Shown here one piece after another: positions 42,131 through 53,765 of a DNA stretch of 64,000 nucleotides. The notes below the pieces were generated by a model. It made no database searches, was not told the origin of the DNA, and was given only the letters and a program-made list of their open reading frames with translations. This stretch comes from Purpureocillium takamizusanense. Taxonomy: Eukaryota > Ascomycota > Sordariomycetes > Hypocreales > Ophiocordycipitaceae. The DNA lies in NCBI RefSeq assembly GCF_022605165.1, contig NC_063071.1:1736001-1800000 (forward strand). The letters run 5' to 3'. The first letter of the stretch is position 1; each line of letters starts with the position of its first letter. Both the position numbers and the translations under genes were made by a program.

Positions 42131-44773
42131 TCATCGCCAGATCCGTTCCTCGGTCTTGCGAAATAGCCTCTTTGTTCCGCCGACCTTGCCCAATTCGCCA
42201 AACCGACTCTTGTCGTCCGCCCCAGAGGCATGCCTCTCGCCGCTCGCGAGTCGCACCTTTTCCGTGATGCTTTCTACCCATGCTCGGCTCTCATCACTCA
42301 TCTCTACCTTCTTGCCCGTCGGGCCAGCCAGACCCAGGAACGAGCTGTCGTCATCTTCCCAGCTGAATCGCGAGCTCGTCCGTGACCGCACTGACTCCTC
42401 CGATGATGGGGCATTGTCGGTGGAGCGGCTGGCGTCGGCTGGTGTCTTGGGCCTCAGCCTCTGTGTCTCACTGTTGGCCGGTCCCGCGGCCCTGCGTGTC
42501 TTGTGTACATTGAGGGGAGTCACGGGCGAGCTGTCCGGCGCGGTAGATCTGGGCCTGGGAGGGCTGGATCCCAGGCTAGACACGAGCCCGCTCGAAGTCC
42601 TTGGCACACCTCGGACCTCGATCTTTGTCTTGTCCGGACCGGTCGAGCGCCGCCCATGATGGGTAGCGTAGGCCTTCAAATACTCGCTCAGATCAGCCCA
42701 ACCACCTCCCACTCGTACCATGACACGCTCGCCGTGTTCACCAACGCAGCGAATGAACAGCTTGATGGGAGGTTCGCCAGTCGACCTTGACAGATGATAG
42801 ACTTTGATCTCCTGCTGGCCACGGTTTCGTACCCGGGGGTTCTTTGCAGGGGACAGCGTGAACGATGGTGTTGCAGCCCGCGACGACAGAACAGAGAGAG
42901 CCGACGGGCTCCTTCTGTACGGCTCCTTAGAGGGCTTCTTCCTGAGCCGGGGGAGCTGTAGATCGGGCGGGTTCAAACTGACCGCCGAAGGCTCCGCCGT
43001 TAATTTGATCTTGGCAGGGATCGACTCAATAATGTCACTGATCTGTTGCCGCAGCTGCTGGTCTCCAGAGCTCTCTCTGCGCAGCATAGAGCTCGTCAGC
43101 TCCGACATGGAGAGGGTGTCATCGAAATCGTCCATAAATGACTGATCAGCCGGTCCTTTGAGGAACATTGACTCCCCTTCGATCGGTGCGATGAAAGGGC
43201 TGTCCAGAAGTCCTGCAGGTGGCGCGAATCTCCCATCTGTGGGATCATTCGCCGGGAGTGGCGGCGAACTGGGCGGGCTGTCGTTGTATGTAGCCTCACG
43301 GACCCGTCCCTTGAGCACGGCGGGAGAACGGGATACCTCGGGAGGATCGCTCGACGGGGAGTCAAATTGACTAGAAACTCCTCGTAGAGTGACTGATGGT
43401 TGGGATGAAATGCTGACGTCGCTGGGTCTGCTTCTCAGGGGTGGAAGCTCCAATTCGTCTTCTTCCTCGGCGTGCGCCATACTCTGATCAAAGGAAGGTG
43501 GCTGGTCCTTGATCGTGTCGAAAAGAGGCTGTCCGCTCGCATTCACTGTTGTGCCGGCCACATCTTCCACAGTGACGCTGGGTGGCCCGAGTTGTGGGGA
43601 CGAAGGGGCTTCATCGTCGGTCGGGTGCTGACCCATGACAGCTTCCTCCTCATATGCAGTGCCGGCATCAGCATCTAGCAGTCTTTTGGTGGGGCCGTGC
43701 GAGTCGGTCACATCACGAGAGGTGAGTGATGCAGCAGCATGCTCGCGAGCGTTGGCAATAGCAGTCCAATCCGCTTCCCGAATCTTCCTTTCGCAAGCCG
43801 CCACCCATTCGCTGAAGCTGACTTCAACGGCTTCCATGCGGTCAAGCCAAGAATCAGGCAGCGTGTCTTGCGTGCCCTCGAGGCAGTCCAGCATGTAATC
43901 CAGCATGGTTCCGGGCTTGGTGATCTTTTGTGCGACGACCTTCTTCATGACCTCAAAATCTTCGCGCTTCAGCCCCGGTGGTGGTGTTGTTTCGTCGCCT
44001 CCGACTATTTGCGACGATCTCCTGGTTGGCTGCGTGATGGCTGCCCAGCCTGATTTGAGTGCCACCTCCGCGTCTTCGATGGCAAGCGAGAGCGGCGGCA
44101 CCCGGCGAAGCACACGCAATCGTACGCTCCACATCTGCAGCAGGCGTGACAGCTTCGCAAGATTGGGTAGCGTCTGAACCACGATGGCGGTGATAACGGC
44201 CGTCATGTCCTCCATCTTGTTGTAGCTCGCCATGGCCGATTGATGAGCCGCCGGCTTTATGGGCGAGTTGGGCCTGGACAGCGGCATAATGTGGTTGTGC
44301 ATGACGTGGCTCTTGATGTCCTCAAGCTCAAGATCCTCCATAGCGACATGGATGTCCTCCATCCTCCTCTCGTATGCCGTCACATTCGTAACAGCAAAGC
44401 TGCTGAACGAATCGGCCTGGTCAGGCTCCGTGGGCGTCGACGCGCTGTCGGGAAGCCTTGTTCGCTTCCCATCAACATCCTCAGAGTCTGCGAACCCACC
44501 AGGCGCTGGCCAATCCCATTGCGACAGCTCGTCCACCCACTCCCATATCCTTTGGGAGGCGATGGCGGTGCGCATGGCGAAGTCTCGTTCTGCTGCAGAT
44601 GCGGCGTCGAGGCAGTCCTTGAGCGCGCCGAGGGGCGACGCTAGGGCCTCGATCGCGTTTGGGGGTGCAATATGTGTGAGGATGTCATCAGCGGCGCGCT
44701 GTCTCATGGGCGAGTTGTTGAGTATGGCAGAGTGCCGCTTGTTGGGCTTCAAGAAGGGATGCGGTTCGGCCAT
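42131..44773 (-). CDS. GAR (GAS2-related) domain protein, putative microtubule-binding
   Basis: A single exon encodes 880 residues. The recognisable domain is a GAR/GAS2 module at about residues 655-710. It runs from EIKVYHLSRSTGEPPIKLFI and includes the signature core VMVRVGGGWADLSEYLKAY, the block that defines these microtubule-binding zinc-ribbon domains in Gas2 and spectraplakins. The N-terminal 350 residues are helical and resemble a spectrin-like or dynactin-like rod, with Trp-rich IWEWVDELSQWDWP near residue 80. Residues about 350-640 are acidic and disordered, as is the Ser/Arg-rich C-terminus, a common plan for microtubule-associated proteins. No calponin-homology domain is present, unlike animal Gas2. 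Function is inferred from the domain only. The start is the first ATG of the open frame (MAEPHPFLKPNKRHS). Confidence 0.72.
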   Translation of the reverse strand: MAEPHPFLKPNKRHSAILNNSPMRQRAADDILTHIAPPNAIEALASPLGALKDCLDAASAAERDFAMRTAIASQRIWEWVDELSQWDWPAPGGFADSEDVDGKRTRLPDSASTPTEPDQADSFSSFAVTNVTAYERRMEDIHVAMEDLELEDIKSHVMHNHIMPLSRPNSPIKPAAHQSAMASYNKMEDMTAVITAIVVQTLPNLAKLSRLLQMWSVRLRVLRRVPPLSLAIEDAEVALKSGWAAITQPTRRSSQIVGGDETTPPPGLKREDFEVMKKVVAQKITKPGTMLDYMLDCLEGTQDTLPDSWLDRMEAVEVSFSEWVAACERKIREADWTAIANAREHAAASLTSRDVTDSHGPTKRLLDADAGTAYEEEAVMGQHPTDDEAPSSPQLGPPSVTVEDVAGTTVNASGQPLFDTIKDQPPSFDQSMAHAEEEDELELPPLRSRPSDVSISSQPSVTLRGVSSQFDSPSSDPPEVSRSPAVLKGRVREATYNDSPPSSPPLPANDPTDGRFAPPAGLLDSPFIAPIEGESMFLKGPADQSFMDDFDDTLSMSELTSSMLRRESSGDQQLRQQISDIIESIPAKIKLTAEPSAVSLNPPDLQLPRLRKKPSKEPYRRSPSALSVLSSRAATPSFTLSPAKNPRVRNRGQQEIKVYHLSRSTGEPPIKLFIRCVGEHGERVMVRVGGGWADLSEYLKAYATHHGRRSTGPDKTKIEVRGVPRTSSGLVSSLGSSPPRPRSTAPDSSPVTPLNVHKTRRAAGPANSETQRLRPKTPADASRSTDNAPSSEESVRSRTSSRFSWEDDDSSFLGLAGPTGKKVEMSDESRAWVESITEKVRLASGERHASGADDKSRFGELGKVGGTKRLFRKTEERIWR

Positions 44774-45500
44774 AGCCGCGTGAATGGGTTAGCTAGTATG
44801 GCCGTCGTGGCCTGTTCTGGTAGTGGTGTCGCCTCGCGTCCAGGCTAGTGCAATCGTGTGCGTCGGCGTCGGCGTCGGTGTCGTCGGTGGTCGGTCCAGC
44901 GGCTCGTGGAGCAGCAGCAACAGCAGTAGCAAAAAACGGATTCGTTCAGAGGCTGGCGAAGCGACATGATCTGCTCACGGGCCGGGTGAAAATGCGGTAA
45001 CAATGAGGCGGCTGGCGACGACGATGATGCCTGGCATAATGCAGTTTTGATGGAGACGAGTTGCAGGAAACGTGTGCGCGACGGACTGGGCGCGGGTATG
45101 GGTACCACTTTCTGGGTCTTGAGCGGAAAAGCCAAGTGCCGCGACGGGGGACCTGCGAGGGAAAAGCTGGGGGACACACGAGTCGTCGCCTGGTCCTCTT
45201 GTCTCTTGGCGGAAGCGGCCAACGAACAAATGACTGACTGACGGACGGACAGACTGATGGACGGGGCCTCCGGTGACGCGAAGGGGGCAGGAGCTGGAGC
45301 GACGTGTGAAAGCGCGGGCGAGCCAACGGCAAGAGGCGTGTGTCTCTTAATGGTGCCTCAACACAGAAGCAAAAAAGACGGCGTACGGTGGTGGTGCCAC
45401 GGCGAGACGCATGCGCGTAGATGCGTCTGTACGGCCTTGCGAAGTATGTATGTATGCACTCGGACACGTCAAATGTGCAGGTAAAGTCTCGGCGCGGAGC

Positions 45501-45516
45501 ACACACACACACACAC
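45501..45516 (+). repeat. (AC)8 microsatellite
   Basis: Eight perfect AC units in the intergenic region. Confidence 0.85.
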
Positions 45517-45570
45517 TCAGTCTGCTCTTCGTAACAGGCGAGTCGAGTCGGATCGAGGCGAAGCGTGTGA

Positions 45571-45587
45571 GGCGAGGCGAGGCGAGG
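45571..45587 (+). repeat. (GGCGA)3 pentanucleotide repeat
   Basis: Three perfect GGCGA units plus a partial unit, next to GAGTCGAGTCGGATCGAGG, which is a similar degenerate repeat. Confidence 0.75.
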
Positions 45588-45823
45588 CCGTGTAATGTAA
45601 TACGAAAGGGACTGAAGGACGGACGGAGAATGATGGACGACGGGCGGACAGAACGAGGCTGGGCAACGAATCGCGAGACGCGTCAGTGGGGATGTTCGGA
45701 CCGAAACCTCCCACCCCTGGTTGGTCAGCGGAGCTCTCCCGGGGAGGAAATCAAAAAGAAGAAGCAAGCAGCAAAGCCCTGTCTCTCGTTCGTTGGCTTT
45801 TTCGTTTGTTCGCCCGGGGCTCG

Positions 45824-45862
45824 CAGGCAGCAGGCAGGCGGGCAGGAAGGCAGGCAGCAAGC
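45824..45862 (+). repeat. GGCA-type tetranucleotide repeat
   Basis: Imperfect GGCA/GCAG units in the intergenic region. A complementary-sense TGCC repeat occurs at 61747-61774. Confidence 0.75.
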
Positions 45863-46820
45863 AAACAGGGAGCGGACGGGCGGAGACGCGCGCGTTCGAT
45901 CGGCCGGAGGGGGGCTGGCAGGCAGGCGGCAGAGTCGTCAAGGTTGCACTTTCCGCAGCTTCGAGGTACCTGAGTCCTGCGTAGTGGAAGGTAGTACGTA
46001 GTACGTACTGCCGGATCTGTAGTAATACGTGGCGGCGGGTAAGGAAAAAAAAGGGGGGGGCCGGGCGAGCGGGCCAGCGAGCGACAGAAGGGTTTATAAT
46101 GCGCAGGAGCGAGACGCAAGGAGGAGCAGGTAGAGAGAGCGCGAAGGAAGGGGGCAAAAAGAAGAAGAGGTCGGCTGAAACGAGTGAGCAGCCGAGCAAT
46201 GTACGACGGGGGGGAAAAACCGAACAATGGATGGATGACCCAAGGACAGGCAAGAGTTCGGAGGAGACACTTGGGACGAAAGCTGGAAAAGCAAAAAGAA
46301 GAGTGAGGTGAGATGGTCCAATCTCGCGTGGAGCCTCTTCTTTAATGAGGTGCCCCCCATTCTCACCTCACTCACCCCAGCGCGTACTACTACCACGTAC
46401 AATATTCGGGCATCTCGTTCCCACCGTCCGCTGCCCGACCAACCGTCCGATCTGGGGACAGCCAAAGGGTCCCATGGTTGGCACAGGCGCCGCCCGTCTG
46501 CTCATCTCAACATTGGCGTCATCAGCCCGCCTCCGCAGCCCTCTCACAGATCTCGCTGCGGGAAGGGGTCCCCCCCCCCCAGGCAAGGCTGGCTGGGCTT
46601 CCTGCACGTCAGGTGCCGTATCCATGCCATCCACCGACAGTAGCAGTAGTTCTTCATGCACCTCATCCATCCCAGCCAGCCGGCGACGTCTGCAGCGGGA
46701 ACGAAGCCCCTTGATCTAGGGTCTGAAACCAGCCCATCCGCAGTCCACGTTTCACGCATCTTTATATAGTCGCTGGAATGCATCCCAACTCTGCAGTCCG
46801 CATTCCTGACATGACAGCCA

Positions 46821-46890
46821 ACTGACTACTAGACTACCTACGTAAGGTACTTCGTACGTGGCAGTACGTTAGTAGTGCATACCGCGACTA
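46821..46890. repeat. TAC/GTA-rich word island
   Basis: Overlapping words such as CTACCTACGTA, GGTACTTCGTACGT and CAGTACGTTAGTAGTG crowd a short intergenic stretch. Similar islands recur elsewhere in the window. Confidence 0.5.
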
Positions 46891-47504
46891 TTAAAAGAAG
46901 TACCCGCTCCGTCGCTCATGACACCGACGTGGTGGTGATGCAAACCCCATGCACGAGGTCGGTACACTTTTCTTTAGATTAAATGATGCCGCTGATCCGA
47001 CTGTTGGCCGGCCATCGCCCGCCGTCTGTCCCAGCACAGCTTCACCCGTGCTCACTTCTCACAGTTCATTGTCGCGCTTCTCAGACACTGCCAACGCGCC
47101 AGGCATCACCATTCGGCAATCTCTCAACTTGCTTCATACTTGGTCGCCTAACTAAGCGGCCGCTCTTGAGAGAGCATCTGATACATCCGTTCATGAAATT
47201 CGTGTCGTTGCCTTTCCGACGACTTCTTTTGACTTTCCCAGCCCACCCAAAACGCCAATCTCCAGAAAGATGCTCCGTTACCTGACCCAACCAGGCATAT
47301 GCAACGCCAAACACCGCCCAGTCTACACCCTGTCAAACACAACTGGTGGCCCCAAACGTAATGATTATTGAATCGGCCAAGACATACACTCCCGTGTCCT
47401 TGTTGGTGGACACCACATGATCAAGATTGCTGCCACGGAGGAGCAGGTGTTGACGATTGCGTTGCGTGGTTCTGGCCGACGACGGAGAGTCGCCGTAGTA
47501 ACCG

Positions 47505-50500
47505 TCATGCCTGCGCAGACACCTCCATATTTGTGTTAGGCTCGATCGCCTGCATCTTCGTGTCGCCATCGTCGTCCAGGGCTGCCAAGCTGAGCACCTG
47601 CTCCATCGTCTTGCTTTCGTCTTCTCCGTTGGCGCCAAGCACCTCGTCAGCCATACCTTCGTCCTGGCCATTGACTCCCTCGGCCGGAAATTGCAGCCAC
47701 TGGTCCACGTCAAAGTCGGTGCCCGCCACCGCGTTCCAGTCAAACTCGTCGTGGCCCTGCATAAAGTCAAGGTCGACTGTGTCCAGGTCGACTTGCGCCG
47801 CGTCCGATCCCCCACTGGTGCTGGGCGTCATGTCAGCCGAATCGAAGTCCGTTTGCGGCGGCGAGTTCGTTGACAGCTCAAGCACCGCAGCATTGACGGT
47901 GTTGGGCGGCAGCATCGTCTGCCTCTGTGCCAGCTTCGGCATCTCCTGGAACAGCGACTCCGAGGCCGTCATGTACGGCACGTTCTCCGGAGGCGGAGTC
48001 TGGGCGCTGAACTCCACTGGCACTTGCTTCATCAGGGAAAGGGTGGACTGCGAGACGCTCGTCGAAACGTCGATTGCTGCCTTGCGCAGTGCAGCATCCA
48101 AGAAACCAGTGGCATAGTCGGCCGCGGCGTATATCTCCCTTAGCTTCTCCATGACGCGCATGCACTGGCGAAAGCCCTTGGTCGCACGATCGCGAGCCTG
48201 TGGCGTCGGGTTCTTCATCTCGAGGAGGTGAATGATCATCGCCGGTAGAATCACCGTCACGCCGGTCGTTGGCAGATATCGCTCGAGTCGGAGATGATGC
48301 AGCTCCGTCGCCATGCGAGTGATCTGCGAGGCCGCATCCCGGACGCGCAAGCGCGAAATCTCCTGTGTTTGTCGGGACGTCGTCGGTGCTTGCGACGGGG
48401 ACGAGGGAAGGAATTGAGGTCGGTGAAGAGCCGAGATGGTCGTATGGTAGACCATGTGCAGCAGCGTTCGTTGTACCGCAACGGTAGACTTGCCGTCCTT
48501 GACGTCGAGAGGATTGAGGGGGCGGTAGTTGCAGCACTCGGGCAGAGACTCGGCCCAGGCGCTGAGCTCGATGTCTACGGCGTTGATGCTTTCAACGTTG
48601 TCCAGCTGCTTGTTTGGAAACAGCATCATGGTGCTGTTGGTCGTGTTCTCAGGCTTCATCTTGTCACGGATGAGGACAGAGTACTGGGCTTTCAGCATGT
48701 GGCTGATGCAGACACACAGCTTGGCCTTTGCGATGCACATGGTAGCCAATTCGCGCTGCATGGCCACATCGCGCATGAGCCTGCATTCCTTGGGGATGAC
48801 GGTGTTGCTTTCGGGCAGCGCTTGGATCTCGAAATCTGTCTCGACGAGCATGGGCACGTCAAAGTCCTCGTCCTTGATGCGAGTTGGGCGGCGCATGCCC
48901 AGCGCGATGAGGCGGTCGCGCATAAAGCACGACCACCAAATGCGCTTCCACAGGCGCTGCTTGGAGACGGACATGCTCGTCGCCTCCGGGTTGCGGTGGA
49001 GGCCGATGGTGTGGGCCAGGGAGATGGCCACGCCCATCCAATGCCATGTGTCCTTCTGGTCATCAGGGGTCTCATACCAGTAGGTCATGAGCATGAGAGC
49101 CTGGACGAGGACAAGGCGGTCTGATTCGTAGTCGAAGTCGTAGAGGAGCTATGCGTTTTCACATGTTAGCGCTGAGATCTCCCGTGACGCCTTGAACCCC
49201 ACACCCCCGTTCCGCGCTCTGGGGACACCCCACCACCACCACCACTGCCCCGAAATGACGGGGGCGGAACCGAAAGCTGGTAGTACACGTGCTGGGGGCA
49301 GACACGGAGCACATGCATGGAAACGGGTATGCCGCGTTGAGGGGGGGGGGGGACGTGAGGACGGCGACTTACCCTGGTCTTCTGGAAAAAGGCTTTCCTG
49401 GCGGCCTTGCGAGTTGCATAGCCTGCCTCCCGCAGGTGCTTCATGTCGACAAAGGCGGTGGCCGAGAACATCATGGCCTGGTAGAGGAGCAGGCTCGTCT
49501 GGCCATTGAGCCCGTCGCGGCGGTTGACAATGTTGAGGAAGCCATGGAGGTCCATGAGCGGCATGTAGGGGTGCACATACTCGACGTACGACTGCAGCAG
49601 CCCGTTCTGCAGAGGCGTCGAGGGCAGCGTCAGGGCACCCTTTGCGTAAAGGTACTGCACATCCTCAGGCGCGATCTTGGTGGGCAGAGGGCGGACAAAG
49701 GGCGGCAGGTGGGTGCCAGCATCGGGAGGCTCGAGCGAGTTGAGGAACTGGGCAGTCCGGCCGTTGCCAAAGAGGTCGGCGTGACCAGCGAGGCTGGGAT
49801 TCCACGGGAGCTGGGGCGAGGGGAGCGTGGGCGTGCTTTCAGACGGGACGCGGCCCAGCATGGAGCTAGCGTCGCTATGACTGCGGTATCCGGCAGAGCG
49901 TTGGTCTGGTCTCGTGGTCAGTGGGGTGCGCTAGACATCGTCATCGTGCCTGACGGCGCGGCATCGGTGAGGGAGAGGCGTGAAGGTGAGGGTGCGGCGG
50001 GCTTCCGCCATTTGCACGTGAAAGGAGGGGGAGAGTGCGGCTCCGCGTCACAAGGAGGCCGGTGAGACAGGACAAGTCAAAGGTAGGTGAGACTCGTGAT
50101 GCCCATGCGGCCATGCCCATGCCCCAGCCCGTGCAGGAACGCTCGGCGGGGCCCCACCTTCCTAGCCCGAACTCAAAACTCCGGAAAAGGAGGTTTTGGG
50201 GCTCATGTTGGGGTTCTCGGGGCTGGGCTGGGGGCGGAGGTGGGTCGACGAAAAAGCTGGAGAAGGGGCGAATTGCGGGAGATGCGGAGACGACACGGAG
50301 TCGGAGGCCATGTCCAAAACGCCGGCCATGCAGACGATCCATCGCCGGCCGAAGGGCAAGCCAAGGGGGCGGGAGCAAAGGGAAAATTGGAGAACGCGGG
50401 CGGGCGTGTTGGGACGTGTCCAGCGGGCAGAAGACAAAACACTCACAGATCATGTGCGGGACATGCCCGTCCACGCTGCTGAAGCTGCTCTTGGCCTCGC

Positions 50501-51569
50501 TCGCCCGCCTGGCCGCCGCAGCCGCCGCGGCAGGGCCATTGATGGCGGCCAGCGGGTTGCCCGTTGGGGCGCCTGAGCCGGCGGTGGCCTTGCTTCGCAA
50601 TTGTTGCTGCTGGTGCTGCTGGTGCTGCTGTGGGTGCTGGTGCTGGGCCTGGTGGCTCTGATGATGGTGCTGCTGCAGCTGAGCCTCGGCTGACCCGCCA
50701 TTGGCACCAGCACCAGGCCCCACGGCATTTGCCGCCGTGACAAGGTTCTTCCTAATAATCGGGGTCAGCCATGCTTGGGCTTGCCAAAAGAGGTGCACGA
50801 CAGCGGGAATTATTGCGGGTAGGGAGGTCCCCCATCTGCAGGCGGGCTGCTGGGCTTGTGTGAGTGCAGCCGTCTTGCATGCGCGTGCGCTTGTGACGCA
50901 AAGCAAATCAATCCACACCCACACCCACACCCCCCGGACCGCACTGCACCGCAGAGGGGGCGCCCGACCGGGCGAACGGACGCGAGTGAAGGACAGGCGG
51001 ACATGATCCGCCACTTTCTCCCGCCGCCCCCGGGCCCCTCGGTGGATTAGACGCGATACTCTCCCAGGAAATGGTGCGGGAACGGAATGGATTTCACCTA
51101 CTTGCGCCGACGGCTTTCTTGCACGATGCACTGCGTGATTGGATTCGTGGTCAGCCAAATCCCGTTCGACTCAAAAAAAAAAAAAAAAAAAAAAAAAAGA
51201 AAAGTCCAGCAACGGCAACGTCCCGCGCAACAACATGTTCGGGGGTTTGCTGGATATAGCTCTCTCGGGGAGGATGCGCTCATCCGTGACCACGACGGCA
51301 TGACAATAATCAAAAAGACTCACCTCGACGTTGTCCCATCGACAGTTTCCGCAGGGCGCGCCCTCAACCACGTCGCAGCGCACCTTGCGAGCGCGGCATG
51401 AGACGCAGGCACGCGCAGCACGGCGCTTGGTGACCTTTTGCGGGGCCTCAGAGGCATTGTCGCTGCCAGGGGCGGCTCTCTTTTTGGACTTGTCCGCGGG
51501 CTCGGCGATGGATGGTGACGGCGATAATGAGCCACTGGCGGATGAATCGTTGGAAGTGTCGGGCGCCAT
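47505..51569 (-). CDS. Zn2Cys6 transcription factor, Ctf1/FarA-FarB type (cutinase transcription factor 1 family)
   Basis: Ctf1, FarA and FarB activate fatty-acid catabolism and cutinase genes in response to fatty acids. Exons are 51569-51324, 51130-51102, 50751-50447, 49905-49373 and 49148-47505, giving 918 residues. The zinc cluster is C55-x2-C58-x6-C65-x7-C73-x2-C76-x6-C83 (RACVSCRARKVRCDVVEGAP). The sixth cysteine and the basic linker CIVQESRRRKKN lie on a 29-nt microexon. A His/Gln-rich linker precedes DGHVPHMIYQ, a block I recall from Ctf1 proteins. The fungal-specific regulatory domain follows (YVHPYMPLMDLHGFLNIV; QRLWKRIWWSCFMRDRLIAL; RPTRIKDEDFDVP). The acidic C-terminus may be the activation region. 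The four introns (193, 350, 541 and 224 nt) are unusually long for this window and carry homopolymers. Ctf1-alpha versus Ctf1-beta cannot be decided by eye. Confidence 0.87.
49341..49352 (+). repeat. Poly-G run (12 nt) in intron 4 of the Ctf1-like gene
   Basis: Twelve G on the plus strand (C in the transcript) lie 20 nt downstream of the intron 4 donor. Confidence 0.85.
51173..51198 (+). repeat. Poly-A run (26 nt) = poly-U in intron 1 of the Ctf1-like gene
   Basis: Twenty-six A on the plus strand form a poly-U tract in the transcript, about 43 nt upstream of the 29-nt microexon. It could serve as a strong polypyrimidine tract for microexon recognition (inference). Confidence 0.9.
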
Positions 51570-53439
51570 CGTCGCGAATTCTCAGAGTTTTGGCTGAAAT
51601 TCGGTTTTTGCTAGTGACACTGCTGGTCGGCGAGCGTAAACGGTTCGTAGATGAGCAGGATGCCGGGCAATAAAGCTCCTTTACGCAGGAATGTGGCGTT
51701 TTCTTCCTCGTTCAAGTGCGCTGACAAACATCCAAAGCCCTCGCTGTAATAAGTGCGGCGGCGTCTCGGTACCAATAATGTCCAGCAGGGATACCGGGCG
51801 TTGAGATTGTCTTGTCTCCGCGATTTCTCATTGAATGAAGCTTTGTTCAAGCGCAGAAGCTGTTTTGTAGTGCCGTGAGTGTCGTGGCGCCGTTCGTCCG
51901 GTAATAGCCGCTCGGGAGTGGAAGACGCCGACTAGACTTGGGGTCGGTCGAGCAGCAGGGTGTAAGTTCGGCGGGCGGTCGACGCAACGCGGCGGCCAAA
52001 GAAAGCGGTAGAGGGGAGATTGGTCCTCGAGGGAAACACGCAACGGCAAGCTCGAACCGTCAAAGGAATTAATGAAAACAAACGATCCAACGGCAGACAA
52101 GCAAGCTCTGTCCTGGAGGCAGCGGGTTTCGAGCAACAAAAAAAATCCGGGGGTGGGTTTCCTGGAGCTGGGGCGGCGGATGACTATTATATCCAGGCTA
52201 ACTGGCATGGCCCAGAGTCGCCAGGACCACAACCAGGCACACGAAACCCTCTCGTCGAGTCGAGTACGTACCGGAGCGGAGGGAGCGATGTGTGGCCCAA
52301 AAGGTAGATGGTCCGTTTTCTGGGGCCTTCACAAGGACCGTTCGTGGTGGGGAATATCCCGGAGTCGGAGTGGAGCCCAAGAACGGCGGCGGGACGAGGG
52401 CGAGCGAGCGCAGGATTGTGCGTGCGTGCGAGAGTGCGTGCGGGCTGGACGGACTGGACGGCGGGCAGTGCTACTACTACAGTACCTCCGGTATGTCAGT
52501 ACGTACTACAATCCACCAGGGTGGCCCGGAGGCGTCGTCTCGGGCCCATCCAGGTATAGGTGACGTGACCTACACGTACTGCAATTACATTAGTACCACG
52601 TTTCGTACTTTGTACGGTACACACAAGAGGCAAAGGCAGTGGTAGTAGGCGATGGGGACTGCGCCGCCGCCGTCGTCATGTCGGCACGAGTCACCACGGC
52701 CTGCACAGCTCGACTGACTGGCGGATGAGTGAGCGACCAGCGTCCATCGTCCATCGTGCAAAGAGGCGAGGCCAGCCTTGTTGACCTGCATGGACCGACC
52801 GCATCGGAGACGAATCGAACACTGCGACAGCAAAAGTCATCCAGCCATCCGTCCATCCATCCATCCATTCATCGTCAGCCAGGGGTGCGCCATGCCAGGG
52901 GAGGAAGGAGGGGGGCGTGTGTATATTTCCAACATTTTTGGTCGCCATTGACGTGGTGGTGGTGGTGGGTGCTGGATAATCAATATTGGGAAAGGGCCTG
53001 TGTCTGGGCCACGGTGAGGGAGGCGAGCGACGTAATAGCACGCTAAAGCGCGGTCAGGCGAGGAATCTTTTCCGTCCCTCACCGTACCGTGCCCGCGAGC
53101 AGTGGTCTGCCCACTACCTCTACCTAGTACCTTGTAGTAGGACATGCGGGAAGGAACCCTTTCCCAACGGGCCTCAAGCTTCCCATCGGCGAGCGGGGGC
53201 GGGGCATCATCGTGATTCCTGACCTGACCAAGAAGATGTAATTGACGAAGCTCGATGATGCATTCCAATCCGGGTGGAAAACAACGATGGGGGGTTTCTG
53301 GCGGCGTTACAGCCTCAGGACGGGCACGCGTGTGACTCGTCGGGCGACCTTCCGGGCGAGCGGGAGACTGGGCGCACTGTACTACGATACCTTGCCCAGG
53401 ACTTGCAGGGCAGTCTGCACCATTTCCATGGCCGTGGCT

Positions 53440-53765
53440 TGTACTTTAGTAGGTAAGGTACTAACCTAGGTGTGGAAAGTGCCATGAAATACTTAAGGTA
53501 GAGTACCCAAGCATCCAAGATCCCGTCCAGTTGTCCTCTGCACAGCAGCACAACCCATCAGGTTAGGTACTACTAAGGTAGAACACAACGCAAGGCAGCG
53601 CAGAACCCGGAACTTGCTGGAGGTTCCGCTTGCAAGAGGCCACCCCAAGCAAGGCTTGACGACCAGCGGGCGTTTCGTCGCGCCCATCCTTCCAACATCA
53701 ATCGCCCGGGCTCCATCTCCTTGACCCCATATCGTAGTAAGTACAGTACAAAAAGAGCTACTTAC
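53440..53765. repeat. TAC/GTA-rich word islands
   Basis: Words such as TAGTAGGTAAGGTACTAACCTAGG, TTAGGTACTACTAAGG and AGTAAGTACAGTAC recur within 330 bp. They look like relatives of one short degenerate motif rather than a tandem array. Confidence 0.45.

Larger units (their letters stand above)
44774..47504 (-). other. 2.7 kb intergenic region upstream of the GAR-protein gene
   Basis: A 435-codon open frame on the minus strand (44946-46253) exists because that strand is pyrimidine-rich and so short of stop codons. Its product is low-information and I do not call it a gene. The region holds (AC)8 at 45501-45516, GGCGA and GGCA repeats, and a TAC-rich island at about 46821-46890. Confidence 0.5.

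Noticed and set aside
44946..46253. 435-codon open frame on the minus strand upstream of the GAR-protein gene
   Set aside because: The strand is pyrimidine-rich and so poor in stop codons. The product is rich in Pro/Ser/Arg/Leu with no domain, and the sequence is full of simple repeats.
50035..50661. Plus-strand frames opposite the Ctf1-like gene
   Set aside because: They lie over intron 3 and the His/Gln-rich linker exon on the other strand, with no domain content.
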